Origin: an uncultured Coriobacteriaceae bacterium
Lineage (GTDB): Bacteria; Actinomycetota; Coriobacteriia; Coriobacteriales; Coriobacteriaceae
Direction: 5' to 3'
Length of the DNA: 64,000 nucleotides
Assembly (NCBI GenBank): GCA_949287085.1
Contig: CASEER010000002.1
Location: forward strand, 48,981-112,980
Below are positions 8,091 through 17,770 of the stretch, piece by piece. The notes under the pieces are model-generated. The model was not told the DNA's origin. It did no database searches and saw only the letters and a list, made by a program, of their open reading frames with translations. Every line of letters begins with the position of its first letter. The first letter of the stretch is position 1. The translations under genes and the position numbers were made by a program.

Positions 8091-9446
8091 ATGGATTCCG
8101 TCCAGCCGCGTCAAACCGACGACAACCTGCCCGATTACGGCCTGCCCGGCAACGACCTGGACCCCAACACGCCCACACCCGACGAACAGCGAAAGGTTCC
8201 GCTCGTCATCAAAGTCTATGGCCTGCTCTGTCTTATCGACGGCATTGTCACGTTACCGATGGTGGTCATCTTCCTCGGCATGGTTGCCTGGGCGCTCGAT
8301 GCCGCACCCGAGGCCATCATCATCGGAACCGACCCCACGCTCCCCGTTATCATCGCGGTGCTGAGCCTCTTGGTCACCGTTGTTAACGCCATCGGCCTGA
8401 TTGTCTTTGGTCGCTCGCTCATGAAAAACCGCCGTCGCCACGCGGCGCGCTGGTCCTATCTGCTGCTGGGCACCACGTTTATCCAGCTGCTCTTTAACGT
8501 AATGCTTTCGGGCGTTGGCGCAAACCTTATCCCGGATGTTATACAGTTCTTTATCCTGCTTGCGCTTTCCATCACCATCGACCCGTCGCTGCACGAGGAA
8601 CGCGCCCTCCAGCGCCGCCTCCGCGACCTTTCTGACCAGGAAGCCGCCGAACAGGGCATGCTCGGCCGCGACCTAGAGGGCAGGGGCTACATCCAACTCA
8701 ACTTCTTCAATCTGTTCTGGGTCTTTATGGTCTGCTGTGTGCTGGGCCTTGTTATTGAGGTTATCTACCACATGGTCGTCGTGGATCCCGGTGTCTACCA
8801 AGACCGCGCCGGTCTTCTCTTTGGCCCGTTCTCACCCATCTACGGGGTCGGTGCAGCGCTCCTTACCATCGCGCTCAACCGATTCTACAAGGCCAACCCC
8901 ATCCTCATCTTTATTGTTTCCGCCATCATTGGCGGTGTGTTTGAGGCGTTCGTGAGCTGGTTTATGCAGACGGCATTTGGTGCCGTTGCCTGGGACTACA
9001 CGGGCATGACGCTCTTTGGCATCCCCGACCCCATCGCAATCTTGTTCCAGGGCCGCACGAGCACACCGTTCATGTGCATGTGGGGTGTCCTCGGCTTTGT
9101 GTGGATCAAGCTCTGCCTACCGTGGCTGCTCAAGCTCATCAACATGATTCCCTGGAAAATGCGCTACTCGCTGACCACGATCTGCGCGGTACTTATGCTC
9201 GTAAACGCCACCATGACGTTGCAGGCGCTCGACTGCTGGTTTGAGCGCGTCTCGGGCACGGCGGGAACCACACCGGTCGAGGAGTTCTACGCGCAACACT
9301 TTGACAATGCCTACATGGCCCATCGCTTCCAGAGCATGACTATTCATCCCGAGGACGCGAGCCGTGTGGACGACACCGCCCTTGCCGACGCCGTGTCACC
9401 TACCGGCACCCCCAGCAACACATCCGCTGGCTCTTCGGTGGCTTAG
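8091..9446 (+). CDS. Putative ABC-transporter type IV (CmpB-like) membrane protein
   Basis: A 451-residue polytopic membrane protein. The N-terminal half has a short Pro/Asp-rich cytoplasmic lead (to about residue 35) and four predicted membrane helices. After a charged segment (LHEERALQRRLRDLSDQEAA) comes the conserved PF06541-like domain, with FNLFWVFMVCCVLGLVIEVI, GPFSPIYGVGAALLTIALNR and CMWGVLGFVWIKLCLPWLL. The function of this family is not established. The start is ATG 8091, preceded by AAGGAG (8081-8086); longer readings would run back into the tRNA. It is monocistronic, with a strong hairpin after the stop. Confidence 0.82.
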   Translation: MDSVQPRQTDDNLPDYGLPGNDLDPNTPTPDEQRKVPLVIKVYGLLCLIDGIVTLPMVVIFLGMVAWALDAAPEAIIIGTDPTLPVIIAVLSLLVTVVNAIGLIVFGRSLMKNRRRHAARWSYLLLGTTFIQLLFNVMLSGVGANLIPDVIQFFILLALSITIDPSLHEERALQRRLRDLSDQEAAEQGMLGRDLEGRGYIQLNFFNLFWVFMVCCVLGLVIEVIYHMVVVDPGVYQDRAGLLFGPFSPIYGVGAALLTIALNRFYKANPILIFIVSAIIGGVFEAFVSWFMQTAFGAVAWDYTGMTLFGIPDPIAILFQGRTSTPFMCMWGVLGFVWIKLCLPWLLKLINMIPWKMRYSLTTICAVLMLVNATMTLQALDCWFERVSGTAGTTPVEEFYAQHFDNAYMAHRFQSMTIHPEDASRVDDTALADAVSPTGTPSNTSAGSSVA

Positions 9447-9501
9447 CCTCCACCCGCGCAGTGTGCGCCCGCCCACGAGGTAGGCAACAACCACCGACAA
9501 G

Positions 9502-9539
9502 CAACGGGGCTCCGCAATCTCAACTGCGAAGCCCCGTTG
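9502..9539. terminator. Bidirectional terminator hairpin
   Basis: A 15-bp stem with one mismatch (arms 9502-9516 and 9525-9539, core AACGGGGC/GCCCCGTT) and an 8-nt loop sits between two convergent genes, the CmpB-like gene and purE. The T tract is weak on either side. Confidence 0.75.
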
Positions 9540-9576
9540 TAGTGCTCTACCCCTTGTTACAAACGAGCGGCGATGC

Positions 9577-10047
9577 TTACGCCTCGGCCATCTCCTGCTT
9601 CATCTTGGCAATGACCTCACGATACTCGGGCATCGTAGCGCCCAGAATCTGCGTGGCGTAGATGGCGGCGTTCTTGGCCCCGTTGATGGCCACGCACGCC
9701 ACCGGCACGCCGGAAGGCATCTGCACCATCGAAAGCAGCGAGTCAAGGCCGCCCAGATCGCTCGTCTTCATGGGCACGCCAATGACCGGCAATGGCGTAA
9801 AGGCCGCAACGACGCCGCCCAGATGCGCTGCCTTGCCCGCGGCCGCAATGATGACCTTGATGCCGCGGTCCGCCGCGGTGCCCGCCCACTCATGCACCTT
9901 GTCGGGGTTGCGGTGCGCGCTCGCAATGACCAGCTCGTACGGAACGCCCAGCTCCTCGAGCTCCTTGGTGCAGCCCTCCATGGTGGGAAGGTCAGATTTG
10001 GAACCCATGATGATACCAACGAGCGGAGTTTTCTCTTGATCTGCCAT
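9577..10047 (-). CDS. purE: N5-carboxyaminoimidazole ribonucleotide mutase (PurE, class I)
   Basis: A 156-residue enzyme that moves the carboxyl group of N5-CAIR to give CAIR in purine synthesis. Diagnostic segments are [14 protein letters not shown] at the N terminus, [13 protein letters not shown] with the catalytic histidine, [19 protein letters not shown], and PLPVIGVPM. The start is ATG 10047 with GGAGG just upstream; a longer reading (to 10359) covers non-conserved sequence. No purK follows, so this gene is separate from its usual partner. It ends at a shared hairpin with the convergent neighbour. Confidence 0.96.
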   Translation of the reverse strand: MADQEKTPLVGIIMGSKSDLPTMEGCTKELEELGVPYELVIASAHRNPDKVHEWAGTAADRGIKVIIAAAGKAAHLGGVVAAFTPLPVIGVPMKTSDLGGLDSLLSMVQMPSGVPVACVAINGAKNAAIYATQILGATMPEYREVIAKMKQEMAEA

Positions 10048-10300
10048 GCTGCCTCCTTGGCGTCGATGCGTGCGCGGCGCCACGAAGCAGCCGCTGTTGT
10101 ACGTAGCCAGTATAGCCCGAGACGTGGAGTAACAGCGTGGCTGCACGCGGGTTCTGCACACGCAGCGCGTTTTATGTACTATTACTATCCAGTTTTGGGT
10201 ACGTATGACCGACGAACCACCGGTTCTTAGACCGTGCGGGCCCATTTGCACACGCGGCGGCATAAGCCGCCCGCCATCCGACCACATAGGAGGTGCCATA

Positions 10301-10819
10301 ATGATTCGCGTAGATATTGAGACCATCATCATGGCCTCCGGGGCTGTTCCGTCCGTCATTGTGCTGCGCGAGCGCGCGGCAGGCGAGGCACCACAGGCGC
10401 CGTCCCGCTCGCTTTCTATTCAGACCGGCTCATTTGAGGCAGCGGCCATCAGCCGCGGCATAGATCAATCGCAGAACAACGGCCGTCCCATCACACACGA
10501 CCTTTTTGTTTCGACGCTGCATCAGCTGGGTGTCAAGCTCGAGCGCGTTGAGATCAACCAAGTGGACGCTCCGGTGTTTTTTGCGCGGCTGGTGCTCGTT
10601 CACGCCAACGCCGACAACCAGCAGGAAGAGATTACCGTCGACGCCCGTCCTAGCGACGCCCTGGCACTTGCGGTGCGCGCCAACGCGCCGGTGTACGTTG
10701 AAGACGACGTTATGAATCGCGCCGGAACGCTTTCGTTCCACAAGGCGCAAGCAGCGGGAGAAGACGAGTTCAAGCAGTTTGACCAGTTTGTGCAAACGCT
10801 CTCGCCTGACGATTTCTAA
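10301..10819 (+). CDS. Bifunctional nuclease family protein (DUF151/BFN)
   Basis: A 172-residue protein of the BFN domain family (known members degrade RNA or DNA in vitro). Core motifs are [46 protein letters not shown] and the hallmark [21 protein letters not shown]. The C-terminal tail ([13 protein letters not shown]...) is acidic. The start is ATG 10301 with AGGAGG at 10288-10293; the frame upstream of it is not conserved. It is convergent with gyrA, sharing a hairpin downstream. Its physiological role in bacteria is unclear. Confidence 0.9.
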   Translation: MIRVDIETIIMASGAVPSVIVLRERAAGEAPQAPSRSLSIQTGSFEAAAISRGIDQSQNNGRPITHDLFVSTLHQLGVKLERVEINQVDAPVFFARLVLVHANADNQQEEITVDARPSDALALAVRANAPVYVEDDVMNRAGTLSFHKAQAAGEDEFKQFDQFVQTLSPDDF

Positions 10820-10911
10820 GATGCGGCGGGGAACACCGCACACAACGAGGTAAGAGCCGCGCGTCGGAGCAGCAGAGCTTAGCGCTTTCGCGGCAAACAC
10901 ACCATACAGCA

Positions 10912-10944
10912 GAGGCGGCCGAGCGCATTGCACTCGACCGCCTC
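10912..10944. terminator. Bidirectional terminator between the BFN gene and gyrA
   Basis: The stem GAGGCGG (10912-10918)/CCGCCTC (10938-10944) is extended by CGAG/CTCG and a short loop. It lies between convergent genes and is followed by AATTTC on the plus strand. Confidence 0.7.
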
Positions 10945-10985
10945 AATTTCAACAGGCTTCTTATGCGGCGCTGCTAACCGCCGGT

Positions 10986-13742
10986 TTACTCGTCCATCAG
11001 GTCCTCAAGCGCCTCGTCAGCAGCGCCAATGTCAATGCGCTCGTCCTCAGGATCGGCTGAGACACCAAGGTCAAGCGCCATCTGACCGTCGTTAGCAGCC
11101 GGTTTGGCCTTCTTCTTTGCGCTCGTCATACGCGCAACCGCCGTTACGCGGTCGCCGTCGGCCACGGACATCATCTTCACGCCCTGCGTGGCTCGACCGG
11201 TCTGCGAAATCTCGCTCGTCTTCACGCGAATGACCGTCGCCCCTTCGGTAATGATGAAGAGCTCATGCTGCGGGCCCACGGTCTTCATGGCCGCCAGGTT
11301 ACCCTTGCGCGCGGTCATTTGAATGGTGTACACGCCCTGGCCGCCACGGTTCTGGCACGGGTAATCCGCCACGGGGGTACGCTTGCCGTAACCGCGCTCG
11401 GTAATCACAAATAGATCGCCCTTGCCGTTGCTGATCTCCATACCGAGTACCTCGGCACCGTCCTTCATGGTAATGCCGCGCACGCCTGAGGTGTCGCGCC
11501 CTGTGGCACGCACCTGTTCCTCGTCGAACATGATGGCCTTGCCGGCGGTCGTGGCCATGATGACCTTGTCGCCCTCGCGCACACGCCGCACGTCGAGCAG
11601 CGCGTCGCCAGCCTTGAGGTTGATGGCAATAATGCCGTCGCGGCGGCTACGATCGTAGGCGCTCATCACGGTCTTCTTGACCATGCCCTGCTTGGTAGCA
11701 AAGAGCAGGTACTCATTATCGGGGAACTCGCGGCAGCTAATCACGCTCGCGATTTTCTCGCCTTCCTCAAACGGCAGCAGGTTCACAATCGCCGTGCCGC
11801 GCGCCTGCCGCGTGCCAATGGGCAGCTCGTGCACTTTGAGGCGATACACCTTGCCGCGGTTGGAGAAGAAGAGCACGTACTCATGGGTGCTCGCAATGAA
11901 CATCTCGCTAATGACGTCGTCTTCTTTAAGATTCACGCCGGTCACGCCCTTGCCGCCGCGCTTCTGCGAACGGTACGCCGCCACGGGGATACGCTTCACG
12001 TAGCCGGTGTGCGTGATGGTCACGACCATGTCCTCATCGGCAATGAGGTCCTCAACATCAAGGTCCTTCTCGGCCGCGGCGATCTCGGTGCGACGCTTGT
12101 CGGCGTATTTCTTGGCGATCTCGCGCATCTCGTCCTTGATGACGCCCAGAATCTTATCCTCGTGCGCAAGCAGGTCCTCATAGTAGGCGATGGCGCGGCG
12201 CAGGCCAGCGAGCTCCTCCTCGATCTTGTCACGCTCGAGGCCGGTCAAACGACGGAGCTTCATCTCGAGGATGGCGTTGGTCTGCTCGGGCGTAAAGCCA
12301 AAGCGCTCGATCAAGCGCTGACTGGCCTCGGCGTCGGTCTGTGAGGAGCGAATGATGTGGATGACCTCGTCAATGTGGTCGAGCGCCAGCAGGTAGCCCT
12401 CGAGGATATGCGCGCGGGCCTGAGCCTTCTTAAGGTCGTAGCGCGTACGGCGGGTTACCACGTCAACCTGGTGGTCAATGTAGTGGCGGAGCATCTCGGG
12501 CAGGCTCAAGCACTTTGGCACGCCGTTGACGAGCGCCAGGTTGTTCACGCCAAACGTGGTCTGTAACGAGGTGAACTTGTACAGGTTGTTAAGCACAACC
12601 TGCGGAATGACGCCCTTCTTGAGCTCGATAACCAGACGGATGCCCTTCTGCGTGGACTCGTCGCGCATGTCCGAGATGCCTTCGATGCGCTTCTCGTTCA
12701 CGAGCTGGGCGATTTTTTCCTGCAGGGTACCCTTGTTAACCTGATAGGGAATCTCGGTAAAGACCAGGCGGTTGCGGCCGGTCTTGGTGGACTCCACGTG
12801 GGCCTTGGCGCGCACGGTAATGGAACCGCGGCCGGTCTCGTAGGCCTTGCGGATACCGTCGGATCCCATGATGACCGCGCCCGTGGGGAAATCGGGGCCG
12901 GGCATGACCTGCATAAGCTCGTCGACCGTTGCATCGGGGTGGTCGATGAGATAGCAGGTGGCCTCGATGGCCTCTCCTAGGTTGTGCGGCGGAATGTTGG
13001 TAGCCATACCAACTGCAATGCCCGACGAGCCGTTGACCAGAAGGTTGGGGAACCGCGCCGGCAGCACCTGAGGCTCGGCAAGCGATTCGTCGTAGTTGGG
13101 CTGCCAGTCAACTGTGTCCTTCTGCAGATCACGCAGAAGCTCCATGGCCGGGCGCGCCAGACGGCTCTCGGTGTAGCGCATGGCCGCCGCGGAATCGCCA
13201 TCAATGTTGCCAAAGTTGCCGTGACCGTCAATGAGCGGCACGCGCATGGAGAACCACTGCGCCAGACGCACCATGGTGTCGTATACCGCGGAGTCGCCGT
13301 GCGGGTGATATTTACCGATCACTTCGCCGACCGTCCAGGCCGACTTCTTGTGCGGGCGGTTGGGGTAGATGCCGCTCTCGTTCATGGCGTAGAGAATGCG
13401 GCGGTGCACCGGCTTGAGGCCGTCGCGCACGTCCGGCAGAGCGCGCGCGGTAATGACGGACATCGAGTACTCGATGAAGCTCTGGCGCATCTCGCGGCCA
13501 AACTCGCTGATCTGCAAGCTACCGCCGTTGATATCTTCGCCTGCGGCCTCACCGCGATCGACGGCGCCGAAGCTCTCCTCAAGCTCGCCGTCGTCTTCCT
13601 CGTCCTCTTCTTCGTCGTCCTCAACGTAGACGTCGGTGCCCTCGTCGTCGCTCTCGGCGCGGGCAAGCATGCGCTTCAGGTCTTCGGGCAGGCCCTCGGA
13701 CTCCGGCGCGTCGCCCGGCGTGTTGTTCATATCGTCTGCCAC
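10986..13742 (-). CDS. gyrA: DNA gyrase subunit A
   Basis: A 918-residue breakage-reunion subunit of gyrase. Conserved regions are [15 protein letters not shown], the quinolone-resistance segment [10 protein letters not shown] with the susceptible-type Ser and Asp, AMRYTESRL with the catalytic tyrosine (about residue 190), and the GyrA box KRGGKGVTG in the C-terminal beta-pinwheel. The first ~65 residues form an extra acidic leader (residues 31-56 are nearly all D/E) absent from textbook GyrA. The start is GTG 13742 with GGAGG five bases upstream; ATG at 13730 is an alternative. It is the last gene of the minus-strand dnaA-to-gyrA block, 165 bp after gyrB. Confidence 0.97.
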   Translation of the reverse strand: MADDMNNTPGDAPESEGLPEDLKRMLARAESDDEGTDVYVEDDEEEDEEDDGELEESFGAVDRGEAAGEDINGGSLQISEFGREMRQSFIEYSMSVITARALPDVRDGLKPVHRRILYAMNESGIYPNRPHKKSAWTVGEVIGKYHPHGDSAVYDTMVRLAQWFSMRVPLIDGHGNFGNIDGDSAAAMRYTESRLARPAMELLRDLQKDTVDWQPNYDESLAEPQVLPARFPNLLVNGSSGIAVGMATNIPPHNLGEAIEATCYLIDHPDATVDELMQVMPGPDFPTGAVIMGSDGIRKAYETGRGSITVRAKAHVESTKTGRNRLVFTEIPYQVNKGTLQEKIAQLVNEKRIEGISDMRDESTQKGIRLVIELKKGVIPQVVLNNLYKFTSLQTTFGVNNLALVNGVPKCLSLPEMLRHYIDHQVDVVTRRTRYDLKKAQARAHILEGYLLALDHIDEVIHIIRSSQTDAEASQRLIERFGFTPEQTNAILEMKLRRLTGLERDKIEEELAGLRRAIAYYEDLLAHEDKILGVIKDEMREIAKKYADKRRTEIAAAEKDLDVEDLIADEDMVVTITHTGYVKRIPVAAYRSQKRGGKGVTGVNLKEDDVISEMFIASTHEYVLFFSNRGKVYRLKVHELPIGTRQARGTAIVNLLPFEEGEKIASVISCREFPDNEYLLFATKQGMVKKTVMSAYDRSRRDGIIAINLKAGDALLDVRRVREGDKVIMATTAGKAIMFDEEQVRATGRDTSGVRGITMKDGAEVLGMEISNGKGDLFVITERGYGKRTPVADYPCQNRGGQGVYTIQMTARKGNLAAMKTVGPQHELFIITEGATVIRVKTSEISQTGRATQGVKMMSVADGDRVTAVARMTSAKKKAKPAANDGQMALDLGVSADPEDERIDIGAADEALEDLMDE

Positions 13743-13785
13743 GTATACCTCCTACTTAGGTCGTGGTCGTCTCACACTCAACAAT

Positions 13786-13893
13786 GGGGGTTGGCTGAGA
13801 ACGTGTTCCTTCCAACCCATTCTGTGATGGGGTGGTCCCGGCGGTCGGCTCGCCGGGAATGGGCTGGAGGGAACACGTCCCCAGCCAACCCCC
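13786..13893. repeat. Long imperfect palindrome in the gyrB-gyrA gap
   Basis: Arms 13786-13822 and 13857-13893 (37 nt each) pair with only three mismatches; the outer part begins GGGGGTTGGCTG and ends CAGCCAACCCCC. The central 34 bases contain a second hairpin, CCGGCG/CGCCGG. The whole fills most of the 165-bp gap. No T-run follows in the transcribed direction, so it is not an ordinary terminator. It may be a REP/MITE-like insertion or an RNA structure separating gyrB from gyrA. Confidence 0.85.
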
Positions 13894-13907
13894 AGCCAAC
13901 CCGTCAG

Positions 13908-15932
13908 TTAGGCATCGAGGAAGCGGGCGTCGTGCGCGTGTTTCTCGATATACTCGCGGCGATACTCAACCTGATTGCCCATGAGCTCGCGTACGGCGCG
14001 GTCGGCGGCAATGGCATCGTCAATGGTCACGCGTTGCAAGATGCGGGTCTTGGGGTCCATGGTGGTCGAGGCAAGCTGCTTGGGGTCCATCTCGCCCAGG
14101 CCCTTGTAGCGCTGCACGGTGTAGCCACGGCGCTTCTTGGTCACCTTGCCGCCGCTCACCTCGTCATCGGCGTCGTCGGGGTTAAGCCCCAGGCTCTTGA
14201 TGGTATCGCGCAGAATCTCATCCTCGGGCTGGCGGCCATTGGGGTAGACATAGTGAATCTTGTTGCGCACCTTCACGCCAAAGATGGGGGGGCACGCCAC
14301 ATACACGTAGCCAGCGTCGATGAGCGGGCGCATGTACTTGTAGAAGAACGTAAGCAGCAGAATGCGAATGTGCGCGCCGTCAACGTCAGCATCGGTCATG
14401 ATGATGATCTTATGGTAGCGGGCCTTGGTGATGTCAAAGTCGCCGCCGTCGCCCGAGCTTGTGGTCACGCCCGTGCCAATCGCCGTGATGAGTGACTGAA
14501 TGGTGTCGGAGCTAAAGGCGCGGTGGTCGCCCACGCGCTCGACGTTCAAAATCTTGCCGCGCAGCGGCAGAATGGCCTGGATGTCGCGGCGGCGGCCGTC
14601 CTTGGCGGAGCCGCCTGCCGAGTCACCCTCGACGATAAAGAGCTCGGTCATCTCAGCATCGCGTACCGAGCAGTCTGCGAGTTTGCCGGGCAGCGACGCA
14701 GTCTCGAGCAGGCTCTTGCGGCGCGTGGCCTCGCGGGCTTTGCGCGCGGCGTTGCGAGCCTTGCTGGCCTGCTGCGCTTTCTTGATGATTTCGCGGGCGG
14801 CCTTGGGGTGCTCTTCCAGATAATCGGTAAGACCGTCGGTCACCACCTTGAGCACGAGCGCGCGCATAAACGAGCTGCCCAGCTTGGCCTTGGTCTGGCC
14901 CTCAAACTGCGGGTCGGCGAGCTTGACCGAAATGACGGCGGCCAAGCCCTCGCGCACGTCATCGCCCGTGAGCTTGTCAGTGTCCTTCTTGAGCATATTC
15001 TGCTTTTTCGCGTAATCGTTGATCACGCGGGTGAGCGCCGTGCGGAAACCCTCCAGGTGCATGCCGCCCTCGGGGGTGTAGATGTCGTTGGCGAAGCTCA
15101 TGACGTTCTCGGAATACGAGGTGTTCCACTGCATGGCTACCTCGACCTCGCCGGTGCGGTCAACCGGCGCGTCCGGATCGCTCTTGCCCGTAAGGTAGAT
15201 GGGGCGCTTGAGCCCGTCGGGAATCTCCTTGCCCTCGTTCAGGAACTTCACGAAGTCGATAATGCCGCCCTCGTAGCAGAACTCGTCCACGCGCGGAATC
15301 AGCTCGCGCTCATCCTTGAGCACGATCTTTAAGTTCTTGTTGAGAAACGCGGTCTCCTGCAGGCGGTTACGGAGCGTCTCGTAGTCGTAGACGGTGGTCT
15401 CAAAGATCTCGTCATCCGGCCAGAAGGTCGTGGTGGTGCCGGTGGTCTTGGCGGTACCAATCTCCTTCATCTTCTGCGTGGTCTTGCCGCGGCTAAACTG
15501 CATCTCGTAGGTCTTGCCGTCGCGTTTGACCTGCACGATCATCTTTTTGGACAGCGCGTTTACCACCGACACGCCCACGCCGTGCAAGCCGCCCGAGACC
15601 TTATAGGCCGAGTTGTCAAACTTGCCGCCCGCATGAAGGATCGTCATGACGACCTCAAGCGTGGGTATCTTCTTCACCGGGTGCTTGTCAACGGGGATGC
15701 CGCGGCCGTTGTCGACCACGGTCACCGAGTTGTCGGCGTGAACGGTTACCTCGATCTTGGTGCAAAAACCGGCCATGGCCTCGTCGACCGAGTTGTCCAC
15801 GATCTCCCACACCAGATGGTGCAGGCCACTTGAGCTCGTGGAGCCAATGTACATGCCGGGGCGCTTACGGACGGCCTCGAGACCTTCAAGAATCTTAATC
15901 TCGCTACCGTCGTACTGTTCCTTTTTAGCCAC
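13908..15932 (-). CDS. gyrB: DNA gyrase subunit B
   Basis: A 674-residue ATPase subunit of gyrase. The GHKL ATPase domain has GMYIGST, EIVDNSVDEAMAG, VVDNGRGIPVD and SGGLHGVGVSVVNAL. The TOPRIM domain shows EGDSAGGSAKDGR, QAILPLRGKILNVE and MTDADVDGAHIR. The C terminus has KGLGEMDPKQL. Length fits the short (non-proteobacterial) GyrB. It starts at GTG 15932 with AAGGAG upstream. It follows dciA by 129 bp and precedes gyrA. Confidence 0.98.
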   Translation of the reverse strand: MAKKEQYDGSEIKILEGLEAVRKRPGMYIGSTSSSGLHHLVWEIVDNSVDEAMAGFCTKIEVTVHADNSVTVVDNGRGIPVDKHPVKKIPTLEVVMTILHAGGKFDNSAYKVSGGLHGVGVSVVNALSKKMIVQVKRDGKTYEMQFSRGKTTQKMKEIGTAKTTGTTTTFWPDDEIFETTVYDYETLRNRLQETAFLNKNLKIVLKDERELIPRVDEFCYEGGIIDFVKFLNEGKEIPDGLKRPIYLTGKSDPDAPVDRTGEVEVAMQWNTSYSENVMSFANDIYTPEGGMHLEGFRTALTRVINDYAKKQNMLKKDTDKLTGDDVREGLAAVISVKLADPQFEGQTKAKLGSSFMRALVLKVVTDGLTDYLEEHPKAAREIIKKAQQASKARNAARKAREATRRKSLLETASLPGKLADCSVRDAEMTELFIVEGDSAGGSAKDGRRRDIQAILPLRGKILNVERVGDHRAFSSDTIQSLITAIGTGVTTSSGDGGDFDITKARYHKIIIMTDADVDGAHIRILLLTFFYKYMRPLIDAGYVYVACPPIFGVKVRNKIHYVYPNGRQPEDEILRDTIKSLGLNPDDADDEVSGGKVTKKRRGYTVQRYKGLGEMDPKQLASTTMDPKTRILQRVTIDDAIAADRAVRELMGNQVEYRREYIEKHAHDARFLDA

Positions 15933-16061
15933 GTATTCTCCTTTTCGATCGCATCAAGCTGCATGCGAAATCGTAAAGTTCGGTAAGCTTATTAATGATA
16001 GCGGAAAATACGCACCCTCAGCGCGGCGCGCAAATACCTCTACAAGGCCGCCAGATTGCGT

Positions 16062-16631
16062 TTACAGCCGGTTTTTGGATTCGCTGCCCTTTTTCCACTC
16101 AAGGCTCGCCTTCATGGCGGTTTTAAGCGATTTGCGCAGGCGCGGGTCCTCAATGGGCGCCACGGCGTCGTCAAGCATGCGCTCCTCTTCGGGGGTGAGC
16201 GGCGTGAACGCGGGCGGCTCGGGGCGCTGAGGTTTGGCCGCACGCTGCGGATGCTCAACACCGGACCGCTTAAACCCCGGTTTTGACGTGCGAAACACGA
16301 ATCCGTCGAGCTTAACCCCCTCGCGCTCCATGCGCGCGCGAATGATCTCGCGGAGCATCGTCATCTCCTGCGTCCATGCGGCGCCGTCCAGGTACACCAG
16401 TAGCTTGTTCTCGTCGGGCAAAAACCGCAGGCCCGTCACGTGCTCGCCTTCGCGCGTGCCGCCGCACACGGCGTTCCATGCTGTGTACACCTGCCGCGCG
16501 CGCTCGGCATGGTGCATGCGTTCCAACTGCTCAGGGGTAGCATGGGAGACAATGTTGTGACGCACGTCGCCCATAAGCGCGGCAACCGACATCGTGGTCT
16601 TGGCCCGCGCGTCATCGTTACGCCGTCTCAC
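16062..16631 (-). CDS. dciA: DciA/DUF721 family protein, putative replicative-helicase loader
   Basis: A 189-residue protein with the DUF721 (DciA) core: MHHAERARQVYTAWNAVCGG, VYLDGAAWTQEMTMLREIIR and the associated strand-helix layout. DciA proteins interact with DnaB and assist helicase loading in bacteria lacking DnaC/DnaI. The C-terminal half is a charged linker with a helical tail (PLTPEEERMLDDAV ... LRKSLKTAMKASLEWKKG), longer than in minimal DciA. The start is taken as GTG 16631, overlapping the recF end by 14 nt; an in-frame ATG at 16592 is possible. The position after recF, before gyrB, is typical of actinobacterial origins. Confidence 0.85.
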   Translation of the reverse strand: MRRRNDDARAKTTMSVAALMGDVRHNIVSHATPEQLERMHHAERARQVYTAWNAVCGGTREGEHVTGLRFLPDENKLLVYLDGAAWTQEMTMLREIIRARMEREGVKLDGFVFRTSKPGFKRSGVEHPQRAAKPQRPEPPAFTPLTPEEERMLDDAVAPIEDPRLRKSLKTAMKASLEWKKGSESKNRL

Positions 16632-17748
16632 CAATCTTCACCACCTTTGCCTGCGCAAGCGCTTCGTCGTCAAAGTAACCCAGGTTGGTGGTCGTAATAA
16701 CGGTCTGCACGCCGCCGCCCACGAGGGCAAGGAACGCTGCGCGGCGCTGCTCGTCCAGCTCGCTCATCACATCGTCGAGCAGCAGCAAGGGCGGGCGTCC
16801 CAAAATGGCGCGCGTGACCTCGACCTCGGCGATTTTCCAGGCAAGCACCAGACTCCGCTGCTGTCCCTGCGATGCGTAGGTGCGCGCGTCGCGTCCGTCA
16901 ATCGAAAATGCGATCTCGTCGCGGTGCGGCCCCACGAGCGTCATGCCGCGGCGCAGCTCTTCGGCGGCGCGGTCGGCCAATGCCGCCGCTAGCCGCTTGC
17001 GCACGGCGTCAATGCGCTCGGCACGGGTTGAGCCGGCATCCTCACCCAGGGGAATGCGCTCGCCCTCGGCAGCCCACGAGGGCACGTACGACACATCAGC
17101 CGCCTCGCCGCCGGCAAGCCCCGCATAGACGCGGGTCAACTGCTCGCGAATGCGCCCTAGCAGCGCCAGGCGGTGCACGGTCAAGGCTGCTCCGGTTGAA
17201 GCGATGGAATCATTCCACGCCTCAAGCAGTCCAGGTGTGCAGTAGGGCTCTTTGAGCAGGGAGTTTCGCTGCTCCACCGTGCGCTCGTAGGTACTTGCCA
17301 GCTGCGCGTAGCTCTCGTTAAGCTGCACGCCAAAGCCATCAAGCGCCTCGCGCCGCAGGCGGGCACCGCGCTTGACCATCTCAAGATCGTCCGGGCAAAA
17401 GAGCACCGAGGGAACCACGCCGCGCACGCCGGCCGCACGGCACCGTTTACCGTTGCGCCAAAACGCGCGCTTGCCGTCTTCCACCGTGCATGCCAGGTCG
17501 ATCAACCGCCCGTCGCCCTCAAGCACGAGCTTGAGCGAGCAGCAGTCCTCGCCCGCGCGCACCAGCTCGCGCGGGGACGGCTTGCGGAACGACCGACCCG
17601 AGGTCAGCAGCTGCAACGCCTCGACCAGGTTGGTCTTGCCCACGGCGTTATGCCCCACGAGTACCGTCACACCCTCGGCAAGCGCGAGCTCAAAGGCGGC
17701 AAAGCTGCGGTATCCCGCGACCGAAAGCGTCCGTGCAAAGATGGCCAT
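16618..17748 (-). CDS. recF: DNA replication and repair protein RecF
   Basis: A 376-residue SMC-like ATPase that helps load RecA at gaps. Walker A is GHNAVGKTNLVEAL, the signature region is ASQGQQRSLVLAWKIAE, and Walker B is PLLLLDDVMSELD. Length is typical. It is 22 bp downstream of dnaN, and its 3' end overlaps the dciA start, so dnaN-recF-dciA form one transcription unit. Confidence 0.96.
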   Translation of the reverse strand: MAIFARTLSVAGYRSFAAFELALAEGVTVLVGHNAVGKTNLVEALQLLTSGRSFRKPSPRELVRAGEDCCSLKLVLEGDGRLIDLACTVEDGKRAFWRNGKRCRAAGVRGVVPSVLFCPDDLEMVKRGARLRREALDGFGVQLNESYAQLASTYERTVEQRNSLLKEPYCTPGLLEAWNDSIASTGAALTVHRLALLGRIREQLTRVYAGLAGGEAADVSYVPSWAAEGERIPLGEDAGSTRAERIDAVRKRLAAALADRAAEELRRGMTLVGPHRDEIAFSIDGRDARTYASQGQQRSLVLAWKIAEVEVTRAILGRPPLLLLDDVMSELDEQRRAAFLALVGGGVQTVITTTNLGYFDDEALAQAKVVKIGETA

Positions 17749-17770
17749 GGCGGCAAAGCCCTAGCTTGCG

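Noticed and set aside
9577..10359. Extended N terminus for PurE (260 residues)
   Set aside because: The added 104 residues are not conserved and the ATG at 10047 has a clear GGAGG upstream.
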